NCBI GenBank assembly: GCA_048526005.1
Contig: DBFVEH010000009.1
Span: forward strand, 1 to 64,000
From: QALR01 sp900552255
GTDB taxonomy: Bacteria; Bacillota; Clostridia; Oscillospirales; CAG-272
Reading direction: 5' to 3'
DNA: 64,000 nucleotides
Below are positions 53,207 to 62,204 of this stretch, piece after piece (position 1 is the first letter of the stretch; each line of letters begins with the position of its first letter). A program made the position numbers and the translations under genes. The notes beneath the pieces are model-generated. The model did not search any database, was not told where the DNA came from, and saw only the letters and a list, made by a program, of their open reading frames with translations.

Positions 53207-53513
53207 AAATTCTCCTGTTTCCACGCGGTTTTCTCACTTGTCGAAAACCGCCATAAAAGAATTTGAAATCTGAAAAATTTGCCACTTATAAAACAGGATT
53301 CAAAGTTTATAATAATATCAGAACGCGGCGGCAAACCAAACGCACGCGCTCTGCGGAGAAAATATTTTCCGCGTTTTATAATAACAGATGTGCCGGCGGT
53401 ACGTTATTTTTGCAGAAGCCGCGCCTTGCGGTTTTTCCATAATAGCCGAAACGCGACAGCACGCTGTTCTTACAATTCAATTTGATTTATTATATTTGAG
53501 GAGAATTTTTAAA
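53207..53513. other. Intergenic region between the cyclase and SASP genes
   Basis: 307 bases with no credible gene. It holds the divergent control regions. Visible items: a near-palindrome GCGG-a-GAAAATATTTTC-CGC (53353-53372), and CATAATA at 53438-53444, which resembles a SigG -10 box but lacks a properly spaced -35. Confidence 0.6.
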
Positions 53514-53714
53514 ATGGCAAGTAGCAACAAAAAGCTTGTTCCTGAAGCGAAAGAAGCTCTCGACAAATTTAAAATGGAAGCTGCGAACGAAGTTGGCGTC
53601 AACCTGAAGCAGGGCTACAACGGCGACCTCACCTCTAAGCAGGCTGGTTCCGTAGGCGGTCAGATGGTCAAGAAGATGATCGAGTCCTATGAGAACTCCA
53701 TCAAGACGAAATAA
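53514..53714 (+). CDS. Alpha/beta-type small acid-soluble spore protein
   Basis: 66 residues from the ATG at 53514 (GAGGAGAA ahead). The two family signatures are present: ALDKFKMEAANEVGVNL, whose KFKMEAANEVG corresponds to the GPR protease cleavage region, and GDLTSKQAGSVGGQMVKKMI. Binds and protects DNA in the dormant spore and supplies amino acids on germination. Expected to be SigG-controlled in the forespore. Monocistronic with a terminator. Confidence 0.95.
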   Translation: MASSNKKLVPEAKEALDKFKMEAANEVGVNLKQGYNGDLTSKQAGSVGGQMVKKMIESYENSIKTK

Positions 53715-53770
53715 TCGGAGTTTATAAACTGTTTTTTAATAGCTTTATAATACTGGATTGTTAAGAAATG

Positions 53771-53815
53771 AAAGCATTCTCCGACGCTCCTTGCGGGCGC
53801 CGGAGTTGCTTTTAT
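53771..53815 (+). terminator. Terminator after the SASP gene
   Basis: An interrupted stem including CTCCG/CGGAG (53779-53783 with 53801-53805) and outer AAAGCA/TGCTTT, followed by a T-rich run. Confidence 0.75.
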
Positions 53816-53821
53816 TCTTTC

Positions 53822-54793
53822 TTAATTTTGTAAATACGCGCGAAGCTCCGAGCACGCGGCCATGTCCTCGGCGCGGATTTGCTCCATGACGCGAAGCAGG
53901 GCGGCGCGTTTTTCGGGCTCGGCAAGCGCCTCGGCATTCGGCGCTGCGGCGTCTGCTTCCCAACAGAGATCGTGGATTTTGCCGAAATGCTTTCCGGCCT
54001 CGATTTTTTGCGATTTCAGAAAATCGCCGCACCAAGCGCGGGCTTCCGCAAGATTGAACAGAATATTGTGGTGATAATCGAATAGGGCGGCATCCGCTGT
54101 GCCGAAGGACGCGAGGGCGTTCTGCCATGCGGCATGGGCGGCGTCTCCGGCAAAATAGCCGTCCACCTGCGTTTTTTCCATGATTTCCACGCCGAAAGCG
54201 ATGATGTCGCGCAGAGAGCGCGTGCGTTCCGTCTTTCGGGTGGGCATATAGAAATCCCATGTGTGGCTTTCCCAATCAGATGCTCGGAACATTCCGTTTT
54301 CGATCGTCGCCATTCCGTCCTGAAAATGGCTCCAGCCGCAAAGCGTCTTTCCTTCGTCGTCATAACCGCAGACAAGAGCCGCTTCGGGCGGATCGGTGAG
54401 TCCGAACGCGATAAAAGGATGTCCGTCGTCGATGGCGGCGACGGCGCGGCTGCGCATATCGGCGCCGTTTACGCGCTCATATTCCCAGCCCGCCCATGCA
54501 AAGGAATTTTGGATTCCTTTTTCATAGGATCCTGCCTGAATGAGATCCATCGCGCTCATGCAGTAGTCTTTTTCCCATAAAAGGGCAAAGCCGATTCCGC
54601 TTGCCGCGACAAATTCGATATTTGCGACGCGCTGCGTCCATTCTCTTCCATGCGCATGGATGATTTGTGTCCTGCGGAAATTTTCGTCCAGATACGCCAT
54701 CATCGAGGTCATCGCCGCCGGAAAGGTAAAATCCTCGGGCGTGCGGTTTTTCTCGGGGTGAAAGCCGATTTTTTCTACGTCAAGTAGCTTCAT
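53822..54793 (-). CDS. Conserved hypothetical protein, BtrH/C39-like N-terminal region
   Basis: 323 residues, soluble, with many Trp and aromatic residues. The N-terminal half has the pattern of papain/C39-fold or BtrH-type proteins: AAMTSMMAYLDENF, IEFVAASGIGFALLWEKDY, and GHPFIAFGLTDPPEAALVCGYDDEGKTL (read in two parts), then WSHFQDG. No obvious catalytic Cys early in the chain. The C-terminal half is helical. AAGGAGA precedes the start. I cannot give a function; it may bind or transfer an acyl or peptidyl group. Confidence 0.75.
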   Translation of the reverse strand: MKLLDVEKIGFHPEKNRTPEDFTFPAAMTSMMAYLDENFRRTQIIHAHGREWTQRVANIEFVAASGIGFALLWEKDYCMSAMDLIQAGSYEKGIQNSFAWAGWEYERVNGADMRSRAVAAIDDGHPFIAFGLTDPPEAALVCGYDDEGKTLCGWSHFQDGMATIENGMFRASDWESHTWDFYMPTRKTERTRSLRDIIAFGVEIMEKTQVDGYFAGDAAHAAWQNALASFGTADAALFDYHHNILFNLAEARAWCGDFLKSQKIEAGKHFGKIHDLCWEADAAAPNAEALAEPEKRAALLRVMEQIRAEDMAACSELRAYLQN

Positions 54794-54844
54794 AGGGGTC
54801 TCCTTTGTTTTTATATTGAGAAGGAAAAATTTTCCTGTTTCTTG

Positions 54845-54874
54845 TGAATAAGACCGGAAAACGGTGGAATAATA
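54845..54874 (+). promoter_or_regulatory. Candidate forespore (SigF/SigG-type) promoter for spoIIR
   Basis: TGAATA (54845-54850), 17 bases and AATAATA (54868-54874), about 70 bases before spoIIR. It resembles the forespore consensus only partly. SpoIIR is SigF-dependent in Bacillus, which is why the site is noted. Confidence 0.4.
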
Positions 54875-54946
54875 AGGATATCAAACAAAAAAATACATAA
54901 GGCGTTCCGCTTTTCTATACGGATTTGTCCTTACAGGAGGTCAAAA

Positions 54947-55540
54947 ATGAAGTATCTTGTAACCTTTACCTGTCTTGTTCTCGCCTGCTGCTTATTTTGC
55001 AGCTTTATGCCTACGGAAGCCGATCATGTCATTTATGACAATACCATAAGGCTCCATGTGCTGGCCAATTCGGACAGCGAGCATGACCAAAGCGTCAAGC
55101 TTGCGGTGCGGGACGCCGTGCTTTCCGAGATGGAAACGCTGCTTGCCTGCGCGGAGGATCCCGACGACGCGGTGACGGTGCTCTCGGAAAACCTCGATAG
55201 GATCCGTGAGCTTTGCAACGAGACGCTTGTCTCGCTTGGAGAAAATCTCACCGCCACGGTCATTTTGTCGGAGGAAAAATATCCGACGCGCAATTATGAG
55301 GCCATGAGCCTGCCTGCCGGCGTTTATAAATCTCTGCGAATCAAAATCGGCGCCGCCGAAGGACAGAACTGGTGGTGCGTTCTGTATCCGGCGCTTTGTA
55401 CAAACGTCGCAAAAACGGAGGAATCCCTCATCAAAACGGGCTTTACATCGGATCAGATCGAGATCCTCACAAACGGTGAAAGCCCGAAATATAAGATCAA
55501 ATTTAAAATCCTTGAGATTTTCGGGGAAACGTTTTCCTGA
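54947..55540 (+). CDS. spoIIR: Stage II sporulation protein R
   Basis: 197 residues. A signal sequence (MKYLVTFTCLVLACCLFCSF) is followed by the family core: IRLHVLANSDSEHDQSVKL, AVRDAVLSEM, and GQNWWCVLYPALC near residue 140. SpoIIR is secreted by the forespore and triggers SpoIIGA-dependent processing of pro-SigE in the mother cell. AGGAGG lies ahead of the ATG. Its last 38 bases overlap the convergent Ppx/GppA gene. Confidence 0.94.
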   Translation: MKYLVTFTCLVLACCLFCSFMPTEADHVIYDNTIRLHVLANSDSEHDQSVKLAVRDAVLSEMETLLACAEDPDDAVTVLSENLDRIRELCNETLVSLGENLTATVILSEEKYPTRNYEAMSLPAGVYKSLRIKIGAAEGQNWWCVLYPALCTNVAKTEESLIKTGFTSDQIEILTNGESPKYKIKFKILEIFGETFS

Positions 55541-56474
55541 TAAATTCGAGAAGATAGCCCTCTCTTACGCCGGCGCCGCTCAGCGTAAAGGCGGAGAGTC
55601 CCATATATTCTGCAATCACAAGATAGGCACAGAGGCCGGGCAGCACCGTCGTGATTCTGTCCGGAACCGTGCTCCGGAGAAGCTTTCCTCCCTTGCGGGC
55701 GTCGCGAAATGCGGCGTCCGCTGTTTTTTGAAGCTCCGATAGGGAGAAAGTGTATCCGTCCGCGATCGGCTTTCCGTTTGTCAGTGCGGAATGGAGCTTT
55801 GCAGCGGCGCGGGCGGTCCCGCCGATCAAAAACGCATTCCCGCCAAGATTTTGGAGCTCGGGACGGGAGGAGAGCGTCGTTTTTACATATTCCCGTATAC
55901 GGGCGATATTCTCTTTTTTTGGAAACGGATCGCGCTTCGTGCAGCCTGTGAAGCGTTTCATCAGCATCACACAGCCGATAGGGAGGCTGGCGGCGGCGCG
56001 TACCGTTTCTCCGTCGAAGGCGACGATTTCCGTGCTGCCTCCGCCCATGTCGATAAGAACCCCTTTGTCCGCCTCCGGAAACCGGTAGCGGATGGCGGCA
56101 AGGTCATAGCCCGCCTCCGTTTCCCCGCTGATGACTTCGATGTCGATCCCGAGCTTTTCTTTGATGGAGAGACAGATTTTTTCGCTGTTGGAAAGGCCGC
56201 GAAGCGACGCGGTCGCAAAAGCGGCAAAGCCGTCGCACGGGACGCTGTTCGCCCGCGCGAGAAATTCGCGCAGCACGGCGAACAGCTTGCCGCAGCCGTC
56301 CGGCGTGAGCGCGCCGTCCTTTACATAAGCCGCAAGTCCGAGCATGCTGCGCGCGGAAGCGGAAACGGAAAAGGAGCCGTCCACGGTATCGATATCGTAG
56401 ATATTCATGCGCACGCTGTTGGCGCCGATATCGACGACCGCATATTGATAGATCCGTTCGTTCCAGTCGTTCAT
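55503..56474 (-). CDS. Ppx/GppA-family phosphatase
   Basis: 323 residues. ASKHA fold: VVDIGANSVRMNIYDID near the N-terminus, EVISGETEAGYDLAAIR, LIDMGGGSTEIVAFDG and LPIGCVMLMKRF. Single-domain length suggests exopolyphosphatase or (p)ppGpp phosphohydrolase, without the C-terminal HD domain of longer members. AAGGAGG precedes the start. It overlaps spoIIR tail to tail and follows the DUF2500 gene by 42 bases. Confidence 0.92.
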   Translation of the reverse strand: MNDWNERIYQYAVVDIGANSVRMNIYDIDTVDGSFSVSASARSMLGLAAYVKDGALTPDGCGKLFAVLREFLARANSVPCDGFAAFATASLRGLSNSEKICLSIKEKLGIDIEVISGETEAGYDLAAIRYRFPEADKGVLIDMGGGSTEIVAFDGETVRAAASLPIGCVMLMKRFTGCTKRDPFPKKENIARIREYVKTTLSSRPELQNLGGNAFLIGGTARAAAKLHSALTNGKPIADGYTFSLSELQKTADAAFRDARKGGKLLRSTVPDRITTVLPGLCAYLVIAEYMGLSAFTLSGAGVREGYLLEFIRKTFPRKSQGF

Positions 56475-56516
56475 ACCGCGCCTCCTTTGTGTTTTGAAGA
56501 TGAGAGCTTTATTCTT

Positions 56517-56882
56517 TTACGTGCGTTCAAAGCTGATGAATTTGGTCCCCTGAAAGCAGAGCTTCCCGCGGTCGCCCTCGACGGAAAGGCCGTATATATC
56601 GGACGGAACGGAAAATTCCATTCGGTCGCCGCTTTCAAATTCGAACGTGGCATAATAGTTGTTATAGGTGTGATGCATCGTCATGTTGTCCTGACCGGTG
56701 CCGCTTGTGTGCACGGAATGGCGCTTGGCAACCAGCGTCGCGGGAGCCGTGATCCTCGGGGACGCGGCGTTTTTTCTGTTTTGGGATATGGATTTCACAA
56801 TCGTATACAGAATGATGCCGAATACGAGCAGAAAGACGAGGGAAAACAGGATGGGGAATATGGAGAAAGCAAACTCGGACAT
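56517..56882 (-). CDS. DUF2500 membrane protein
   Basis: 121 residues. An N-terminal membrane helix (IFPILFSLVFLLVFGIILYTI) is followed by a small beta domain with PATLVAKRHSVHT and NNYYATFEFESGDRMEFSV, the DUF2500 pattern. GAGGAG precedes the ATG. Probably transcribed with the downstream phosphatase gene. Function unknown. Confidence 0.85.
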   Translation of the reverse strand: MSEFAFSIFPILFSLVFLLVFGIILYTIVKSISQNRKNAASPRITAPATLVAKRHSVHTSGTGQDNMTMHHTYNNYYATFEFESGDRMEFSVPSDIYGLSVEGDRGKLCFQGTKFISFERT

Positions 56883-57075
56883 GCGAAACTCCTCACTTTT
56901 GCGTCAAACGATCTGAGAATACTTCATATTATACACAAAAATCTTTCCGTATGCAATAGAAAACAGGCAAGGTTTCGTTTTTTGTGAATATATATAATAG
57001 AAGAAACACCGCCGGTGATTTTTTCCTGTATTCGGTTGGGTATAGGAAAAGCCGCGGCGGCACTCGGAGGTTGTC

Positions 57076-57768
57076 ATGTCGTATTTGCTGTCGTGGCTCA
57101 TGTCACATGTCCTTTATTTATTTCTCAAGGTGTCGTATTCGCAGAGCTTTCCGCCGCCGCTTTCTCCCGCGGAGGAGGCGGAATGCTTCCGCCTCATGAA
57201 GATGGGCGATATGAAGGCGAGAGAAAAGCTTATCGAGCATAATCTGCGGCTGGTCGCGCATATCGTGAAAAAATATTATACCGCAAATAAAAATCAGGAC
57301 GATTTGATTTCCGTCGGTACGATCGGCCTTATTAAAGCGATCGATTCCTTTGATACGTCCAACGGCGCGAGATTCGCGACCTATGCAAGCAAATGTCTGC
57401 AAAACGAAATTCTGATGTATTTTCGGGCACAGAAGAAAAATTCCTGCGAGGTGTCGATCAATGAGACGATCGATACCGATAAGGACGGCAATCCGCTTAC
57501 CTATATCGATATCATCAGCGTGGACGACACCATCGCAGAGGATCTCGATTTGAAATTCAAAAGCCGGCGCGCCCTTGAGATTGTAAATCATGTGCTCGAC
57601 GAAAGAGAGCGCCAGATCATTGTCATGCGGTATGGACTTGGAGGCGCGCCCGCGGTCACTCAGCGGGAGACGGCGGCAAAGCTCGGCATTTCGCGCTCTT
57701 ACGTCTCACGCATTGAAAAAGCCGCGCTCGAAAAAATCAGCAGGTATCTTTCCCATTCTCCGTTTTGA
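57076..57768 (+). CDS. sigK: Sporulation sigma factor SigK
   Basis: 230 residues in one uninterrupted frame, so no skin-type element splits the gene here. The N-terminus MSYLLSWLMSHVLYLFLKV resembles the SigK pro-region. Region 2: HNLRLVAHIVKKYY and DLISVGTIGLIKAIDSF with GARFATYASKCLQNEI. Region 4: DERERQIIVMRYGLGG and QRETAAKLGISRSYVSRIEKA. Directs late mother-cell transcription (coat, cortex, release). GGAGG precedes the ATG. The next gene downstream is a coat morphogenesis gene, a SigK-stage function. Confidence 0.94.
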   Translation: MSYLLSWLMSHVLYLFLKVSYSQSFPPPLSPAEEAECFRLMKMGDMKAREKLIEHNLRLVAHIVKKYYTANKNQDDLISVGTIGLIKAIDSFDTSNGARFATYASKCLQNEILMYFRAQKKNSCEVSINETIDTDKDGNPLTYIDIISVDDTIAEDLDLKFKSRRALEIVNHVLDERERQIIVMRYGLGGAPAVTQRETAAKLGISRSYVSRIEKAALEKISRYLSHSPF

Positions 57769-57952
57769 TACCGCGCCGCCGTCTGCGGATTTTGCGGTTC
57801 TCTGTCATTTTTTCCGTTTTCACGGACGTAAATTTTCGGGTTTCAGTCATAAAAGCGCAGGAGCGCGAATAAATTTGAATCAAATAAAATCCGCCTTTGT
57901 CTGCGGCGAGGACCGGCGGCTACCATATTTCGCCGAGAAAGCAGGAATGGAT

Positions 57953-59563
57953 ATGTTTATGCAAAACAGCGAAAACGATACGGGGCACACGGTCCTCACG
58001 AAAGCGTATGAGGGCAGCGCTGCCAAGGAGATTTCGGCTGATTATAATCTGCCGGATTACCTGCCCGATATCAACAGACTTTTAAAGGTCAGTGCAAAGC
58101 TTGCCGAGAGCAGCAAATACCTTTCCGGAGATATGCTCGAATATGACGGCAAGGTCAAATTTTACATCATTTATGCGACGAGCGACGGCAAGATCAAAAG
58201 CGCGGATTTCGACGCCGATTTCTCGGGCAATACCGCTGTTTCCGGCGCCTCCGGCGACTGTGATATCCTTTTTGAGCCGGAGATTGCCAGTGTGTCTTGC
58301 AGACTTCAAAATCCGCGCAAGCTGACGGCCAAGGCGAAAATCGACGCCGCGGCCTCCGTTATGTGCCGCACCTCGACGGTGCCCGCCGTTTCCGGCAGAT
58401 TGACCTCCGACGAGGAGGCGGCGCTCCAATACCGTACCCGCGCCATCGAAAGTCTTGTCGAATTTGACGCGGAGGAGCTTGCGACGCCCGTCAGCGAGGA
58501 TATCGAGCTGGATGCTTCCATGCCGGCGATCGAGGATATCATCGCGGTCGAGCTCGATCCGTATATCAGCGATATGCGGGCGGGGGAGAATAAAGTGACC
58601 TATAAGGGCGACATCGTTGCGAGCATCCTCTATCTTGCGAAAACGGAGCCGATGGGCGAGGGAGAAATGCCGACGCCGGCACAGTATGTGGCGTTCGCAA
58701 GAAAGGTGCCGATCTCAGGGGAAATCGCGGTGCAGGGCGTCACGGAGGCGTGTGTCCCGATCGCGTCGGTCAAGACCGATAATCTCGAGTTCCGCCCGCA
58801 GGAAAACAGCCTCGGCGAGAGCCGCACCGTCGAGCTGGACTTCGATTACAGCGTCTTTGCAAGGATTTTCTGCAATGAGGAGAACGAAATCACGACGGAT
58901 ATGTATTCGACGGATTATGAAAGCGCAGAGGAAACCGAGACGCTGGAATATGAAACGGTGCAGTATGCGAAGGCTTTCAATTTCTCGGCGGACGGCAGCA
59001 CGCCGCGCGACGATACGGATTTCGACGAAATCGTCGCCACGACGGCGACCGCGTCGGTGGAGGGCGTGGAAAAGCAGGGCGGAAAGCTTGTCTTTACGGG
59101 GAATGCGGATGTGTCCGTGATTCTCACCAACGGGGCGGGCGTGTATCTCAGCCGCAGCTATACCATACCGTTCCGCGCGCAGACGGATGCCGGGCGGATC
59201 GGGGACGATTTCCATTATATCGCGAATGCGTTTGTCATGTCCGCCGTGAGCAGACTGGATGAAAACAATATTTACAGCGATCTCGAGATTCTCATTACTT
59301 ATGCGATTTTTGAAAAGCACGCGGAGGAAATGATCCGTCAAAGCAACGTTTATAAGGATAAGCCGATCGCCCGCGAGGCCAGCGCTTCTCTTACGCTGTA
59401 TTATCCCACTTCGAGCGATACGCTTTGGGACATCGCGAAGAAATACGGAACGACGGTACCGGAGATCATGGCGGCGAACGGACTTTCTGCCGATACCGCA
59501 TCCGGCGTGCTCGTGATTCCGAAGCGCGGCACGGGAAAGCCGAAATACAGCAAGATCATTTGA
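57953..59563 (+). CDS. SipL-like spore coat morphogenesis protein (SPOCS/DUF3794 repeats + LysM)
   Basis: 536 residues from the ATG at 57953, with AGGA six bases ahead; nearby in-frame ATGs at 57947 and 57959 are alternatives. It contains three SPOCS-type beta domains, the first including AKEISADYNLPDYLPDINRLL and the others around residues 160-290 and 330-470. A C-terminal LysM motif follows: DTLWDIAKKYGTTVPEIMAANGL. SipL in Clostridioides binds the ATPase SpoIVA through its LysM domain and tethers the coat. The SpoIVA partner is not in this window. Short gap (185 bases) after sigK. Confidence 0.9.
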   Translation: MFMQNSENDTGHTVLTKAYEGSAAKEISADYNLPDYLPDINRLLKVSAKLAESSKYLSGDMLEYDGKVKFYIIYATSDGKIKSADFDADFSGNTAVSGASGDCDILFEPEIASVSCRLQNPRKLTAKAKIDAAASVMCRTSTVPAVSGRLTSDEEAALQYRTRAIESLVEFDAEELATPVSEDIELDASMPAIEDIIAVELDPYISDMRAGENKVTYKGDIVASILYLAKTEPMGEGEMPTPAQYVAFARKVPISGEIAVQGVTEACVPIASVKTDNLEFRPQENSLGESRTVELDFDYSVFARIFCNEENEITTDMYSTDYESAEETETLEYETVQYAKAFNFSADGSTPRDDTDFDEIVATTATASVEGVEKQGGKLVFTGNADVSVILTNGAGVYLSRSYTIPFRAQTDAGRIGDDFHYIANAFVMSAVSRLDENNIYSDLEILITYAIFEKHAEEMIRQSNVYKDKPIAREASASLTLYYPTSSDTLWDIAKKYGTTVPEIMAANGLSADTASGVLVIPKRGTGKPKYSKII

Positions 59564-59564
59564 G

Positions 59565-59595
59565 AAAAAATCTCACCGCAAGGTGAGATTTTTTT
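59565..59595 (+). terminator. Terminator after the SipL-like gene
   Basis: AAAAAATCTCACC (59565-59577) pairs with GGTGAGATTTTTT (59582-59594). A second GC hairpin, CCGGCGC/GCGCCGG (59600-59620) followed by CTTGCTTTTT, lies just downstream. Confidence 0.88.
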
Positions 59596-59634
59596 ATTCC
59601 CGGCGCCGAAGAAGCGCCGGCTTGCTTTTTGGTT

Positions 59635-59664
59635 TTGTCAAGACGTGTCCGGGCTGCATATACT
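59635..59664 (+). promoter_or_regulatory. Sigma-A promoter of feoAB
   Basis: TTGTCA (59635-59640), 18 bases and TATACT (59659-59664), 44 bases before the feoA start. No clear Fur-type operator was seen. Confidence 0.65.
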
Positions 59665-59708
59665 CATAGCAGAGTCAAAAGATCGGGAAATCCGAGGAGG
59701 AGAACAGG

Positions 59709-59945
59709 ATGGAGAGAAAAGAAAAAACGCTTTCCGAGCTTTGTCCCGGCGAATCCGGTACCGTTTCGGCTATCGATACCGATATCGGGATGCTTCGCCG
59801 TTTTATGGATATCGGCTGTATCGTCGGAGCCAGCGTCAAAAAGCTCGGCACGGGTCCGTTCGGCGATCCTTGCGCCTATTTGATCTGCGGCGCAGTCATC
59901 GCCATAAGAGGGAAAGACGCCGTGAACATCAAGGTGACGGCATAA
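59709..59945 (+). CDS. feoA: FeoA-domain protein
   Basis: 78 residues of SH3-like FeoA fold: ETTLSELCPGESGTV-type start (TLSELCPGESGTVSAIDTD), a middle LRRFMDIGCIVGASVKKLG and an end AYLICGAVIAIRGKDAVNIKV. Small cytosolic partner of FeoB in ferrous iron uptake. AGGAGGAG lies ahead of the ATG. FeoB begins 31 bases downstream. Confidence 0.92.
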   Translation: MERKEKTLSELCPGESGTVSAIDTDIGMLRRFMDIGCIVGASVKKLGTGPFGDPCAYLICGAVIAIRGKDAVNIKVTA

Positions 59946-59976
59946 CATATCATAGAGAATCGAGAGGAATTTTGCG

Positions 59977-62094
59977 ATGGGACTCACGGGCAAATCAGTC
60001 GGCAAAAACGCCTCCCGCGGTGATGAATACAGAAAGAAAAAAGACGGAGAGCTTCTCGTTGCTCTTGCCGGCAATCCCAACGTCGGCAAGAGCACGGTTT
60101 TTAATATTCTTACGGGACTTCATCAGCATACGGGAAACTGGACGGGAAAGACGGTCGCGACAGCCGTAGGATATCACAAAAAGGACGGAAAAAGCTATCA
60201 AATTACGGATCTTCCGGGCAGCTATTCGCTGTCGGCACATTCGGCGGAGGAGGAGGTCGCAAGGGATTTCATCTGCTTCGGCGGTGCGGATGCCGTGGTC
60301 GTCGTCTGTGACGCGACACGGCTTTGCCGCAATTTGGGGCTTGTTTATCAGATCTTGGAAATCACGCCGCATGTGCTCGTGTGCCTCAATCTCATGGACG
60401 AGGCGCGCCGCGGCGGTATCCTCATACATACGGAAAAATTAGAAGCTTTGCTCGGCGTCCCCGTGGTGGCGACAAGCGCCGGAAAAGGGGAGGGCGTCGA
60501 GAATATCATAAAGCGGCTCGCGCAAACGAAGACATGCAGACCTGCCGCCGTTCAATACGGGGAAGCACTGGAAGCTGCTGTGGAAATGCTGCTGCCCTGC
60601 ACGGAACCCATATGCGGGGAAAAGATGTCTGCCCGTTTTATGGCGCTTCGGCTGCTCGAAAACAATGCGGAATTTTTGAAAAAATGCGATGCGTTTTTGG
60701 ACGGCGCGCTTTTGTCCGATGAAATTCGGTCTGCGGCGGAGCAGGCGCGCGCCTATCTTTTAGAACAGGGATATACGGAAGAAAAAATCATTACGGAGAT
60801 CGCAGTCTCCATCATGCGCACGGCAGAGGAAACTGCGGGGATGGTCGTGGAAAGCAAAAAAAAGACGGAGGGACTTTGTCCTGCGGACAAAATTTTCACA
60901 AGCAGGCTGTGGGGGATTCCGGTGATGATTCTTCTTGTCGCCATGATTTTTTGGCTGACGATCGTCGGCGCCAATTATCCCTCCGATTTGCTGTCGCAGG
61001 GCTTCAATCGGCTGGAGCCTCTTCTTCATTCGCTGCTTTTGAAAACGGGAATGGGCGTTTTCTTCGCGGATATGCTCACCTATGGGCTTTACCGTGTGCT
61101 TGCCTGGATTATCTCGGTCATGCTGCCGCCGATGGCGATTTTCTTCCCGCTTTTCACCTTCTTGGAGGATGTCGGTTATCTTCCGCGCGTTGCTTTCAAC
61201 CTTGACGGCATGTTTTCGAGATGCAATGCGTGCGGCAAGCAGGCGCTGACCATGTGTATGGGACTTGGCTGCAATGCGGCGGGCGTCGTCGGCGCGCGCA
61301 TCATCGACTCAAAGCGCGAGCGGCTGATCGCGATTCTGACCAACAATTTTATGCCGTGCAACGGACGCTTTCCGGCGATTATTACGGTATCTACCATTTT
61401 TTTTGCGGGAGTTTCAGGTGTTTCCTCGCTCGTCACCTCTCTCGTGCTTGCGGCGGTCATTGTACTTGGTGTGATGATGACGCTGCTTACCTCAAAGGCA
61501 CTTGCTTCGACAATTCTGCGCGGGGAACGCTCCTCCTTTATTCTCGAGCTGCCGCCGTACAGAAAGCCGCAGATCGGGAAAATCATCGTGCGCTCTGTGC
61601 TGGACAGGACAATTTTTGTGCTTGGACGTGCGGTGGCGATTGCGGCACCGGCGGGCGTCCTCATTTGGCTGCTCTCCAATCTTACGGTAGGGGGCGTCGC
61701 GGTAACGACTCTTGTCAGCGAATTTCTCGACCCGCTGGGACGACTGATGGGGCTGGACGGCGCGATCCTTCTCGCGTTTATTTTGGGGATCCCGGCGAAT
61801 GAGATCGTGCTTCCGCTTTGCGTGATGATTTATCTGTCGAGCGGGACGCTTTCCGAAATCGGCAGCCTGTCGTCTCTTGCAGGAACGCTTTCCGCGAACG
61901 GCTGGACGTGGATGACGGCGGTATCCTTTATCCTGTTTTCCGTCATGCACTGGCCCTGCTCGACGACGCTTATGACGATCAAAAAGGAGACGGGAAGCGT
62001 GTTTTATATGCTCCTGTCGTTTCTGCTTCCGACGGTGTGCGGCGTCGCGGCCTGTATGCTGTTTCATGCGGTGACGGGATTGTTTATGACTTGA
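59977..62094 (+). CDS. feoB: Ferrous iron transporter FeoB
   Basis: 705 residues. N-terminal GTPase with G1 GNPNVGKST (about 31-39), G3 DLPGSYSL and G4 NLMDE. A helical GDI-like domain follows to about 300, then the membrane domain with two Gate regions (FTFLEDVGYLPRVAF with the CNACGKQALTMCMGLGCNAAG loop, and later the segment around GIPANEIVLPLCVMIY). Moves Fe2+ inward. The two conserved Cys of the Gate loop are present. Co-transcribed with feoA. Confidence 0.95.
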   Translation: MGLTGKSVGKNASRGDEYRKKKDGELLVALAGNPNVGKSTVFNILTGLHQHTGNWTGKTVATAVGYHKKDGKSYQITDLPGSYSLSAHSAEEEVARDFICFGGADAVVVVCDATRLCRNLGLVYQILEITPHVLVCLNLMDEARRGGILIHTEKLEALLGVPVVATSAGKGEGVENIIKRLAQTKTCRPAAVQYGEALEAAVEMLLPCTEPICGEKMSARFMALRLLENNAEFLKKCDAFLDGALLSDEIRSAAEQARAYLLEQGYTEEKIITEIAVSIMRTAEETAGMVVESKKKTEGLCPADKIFTSRLWGIPVMILLVAMIFWLTIVGANYPSDLLSQGFNRLEPLLHSLLLKTGMGVFFADMLTYGLYRVLAWIISVMLPPMAIFFPLFTFLEDVGYLPRVAFNLDGMFSRCNACGKQALTMCMGLGCNAAGVVGARIIDSKRERLIAILTNNFMPCNGRFPAIITVSTIFFAGVSGVSSLVTSLVLAAVIVLGVMMTLLTSKALASTILRGERSSFILELPPYRKPQIGKIIVRSVLDRTIFVLGRAVAIAAPAGVLIWLLSNLTVGGVAVTTLVSEFLDPLGRLMGLDGAILLAFILGIPANEIVLPLCVMIYLSSGTLSEIGSLSSLAGTLSANGWTWMTAVSFILFSVMHWPCSTTLMTIKKETGSVFYMLLSFLLPTVCGVAACMLFHAVTGLFMT

Positions 62095-62140
62095 TCGAAG
62101 AAAAAATCAGCGAATAATCACAGAAATATTTACATGGGAC

Positions 62141-62172
62141 TTGACTTTGCCGTTGGGGGAATGGTTTATACT
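62141..62172 (+). promoter_or_regulatory. MerR-type promoter with a long spacer
   Basis: TTGACT (62141-62146) and TTATAC (62166-62171) are 19 bases apart, the overlong spacing typical of promoters that MerR-family activators twist into register. The sequence between them is imperfectly dyad-like. It lies just ahead of the MerR-family gene, indicating autoregulation. Confidence 0.7.
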
Positions 62173-62204
62173 ATATTTAACCTAACCACGCAGAGGAGGT
62201 TCCC

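Noticed and set aside
53411..53444. SigG promoter for the SASP gene (TGCAGA ... CATAATA)
   Set aside because: The -10 resembles SigG, but the spacer would be 21 bases and the -35 match is poor; kept only as a note in the intergenic entry.
57076..57768. Skin-type prophage element in sigK
   Set aside because: The reading frame is continuous from the pro-region to region 4, and no recombinase gene is nearby.
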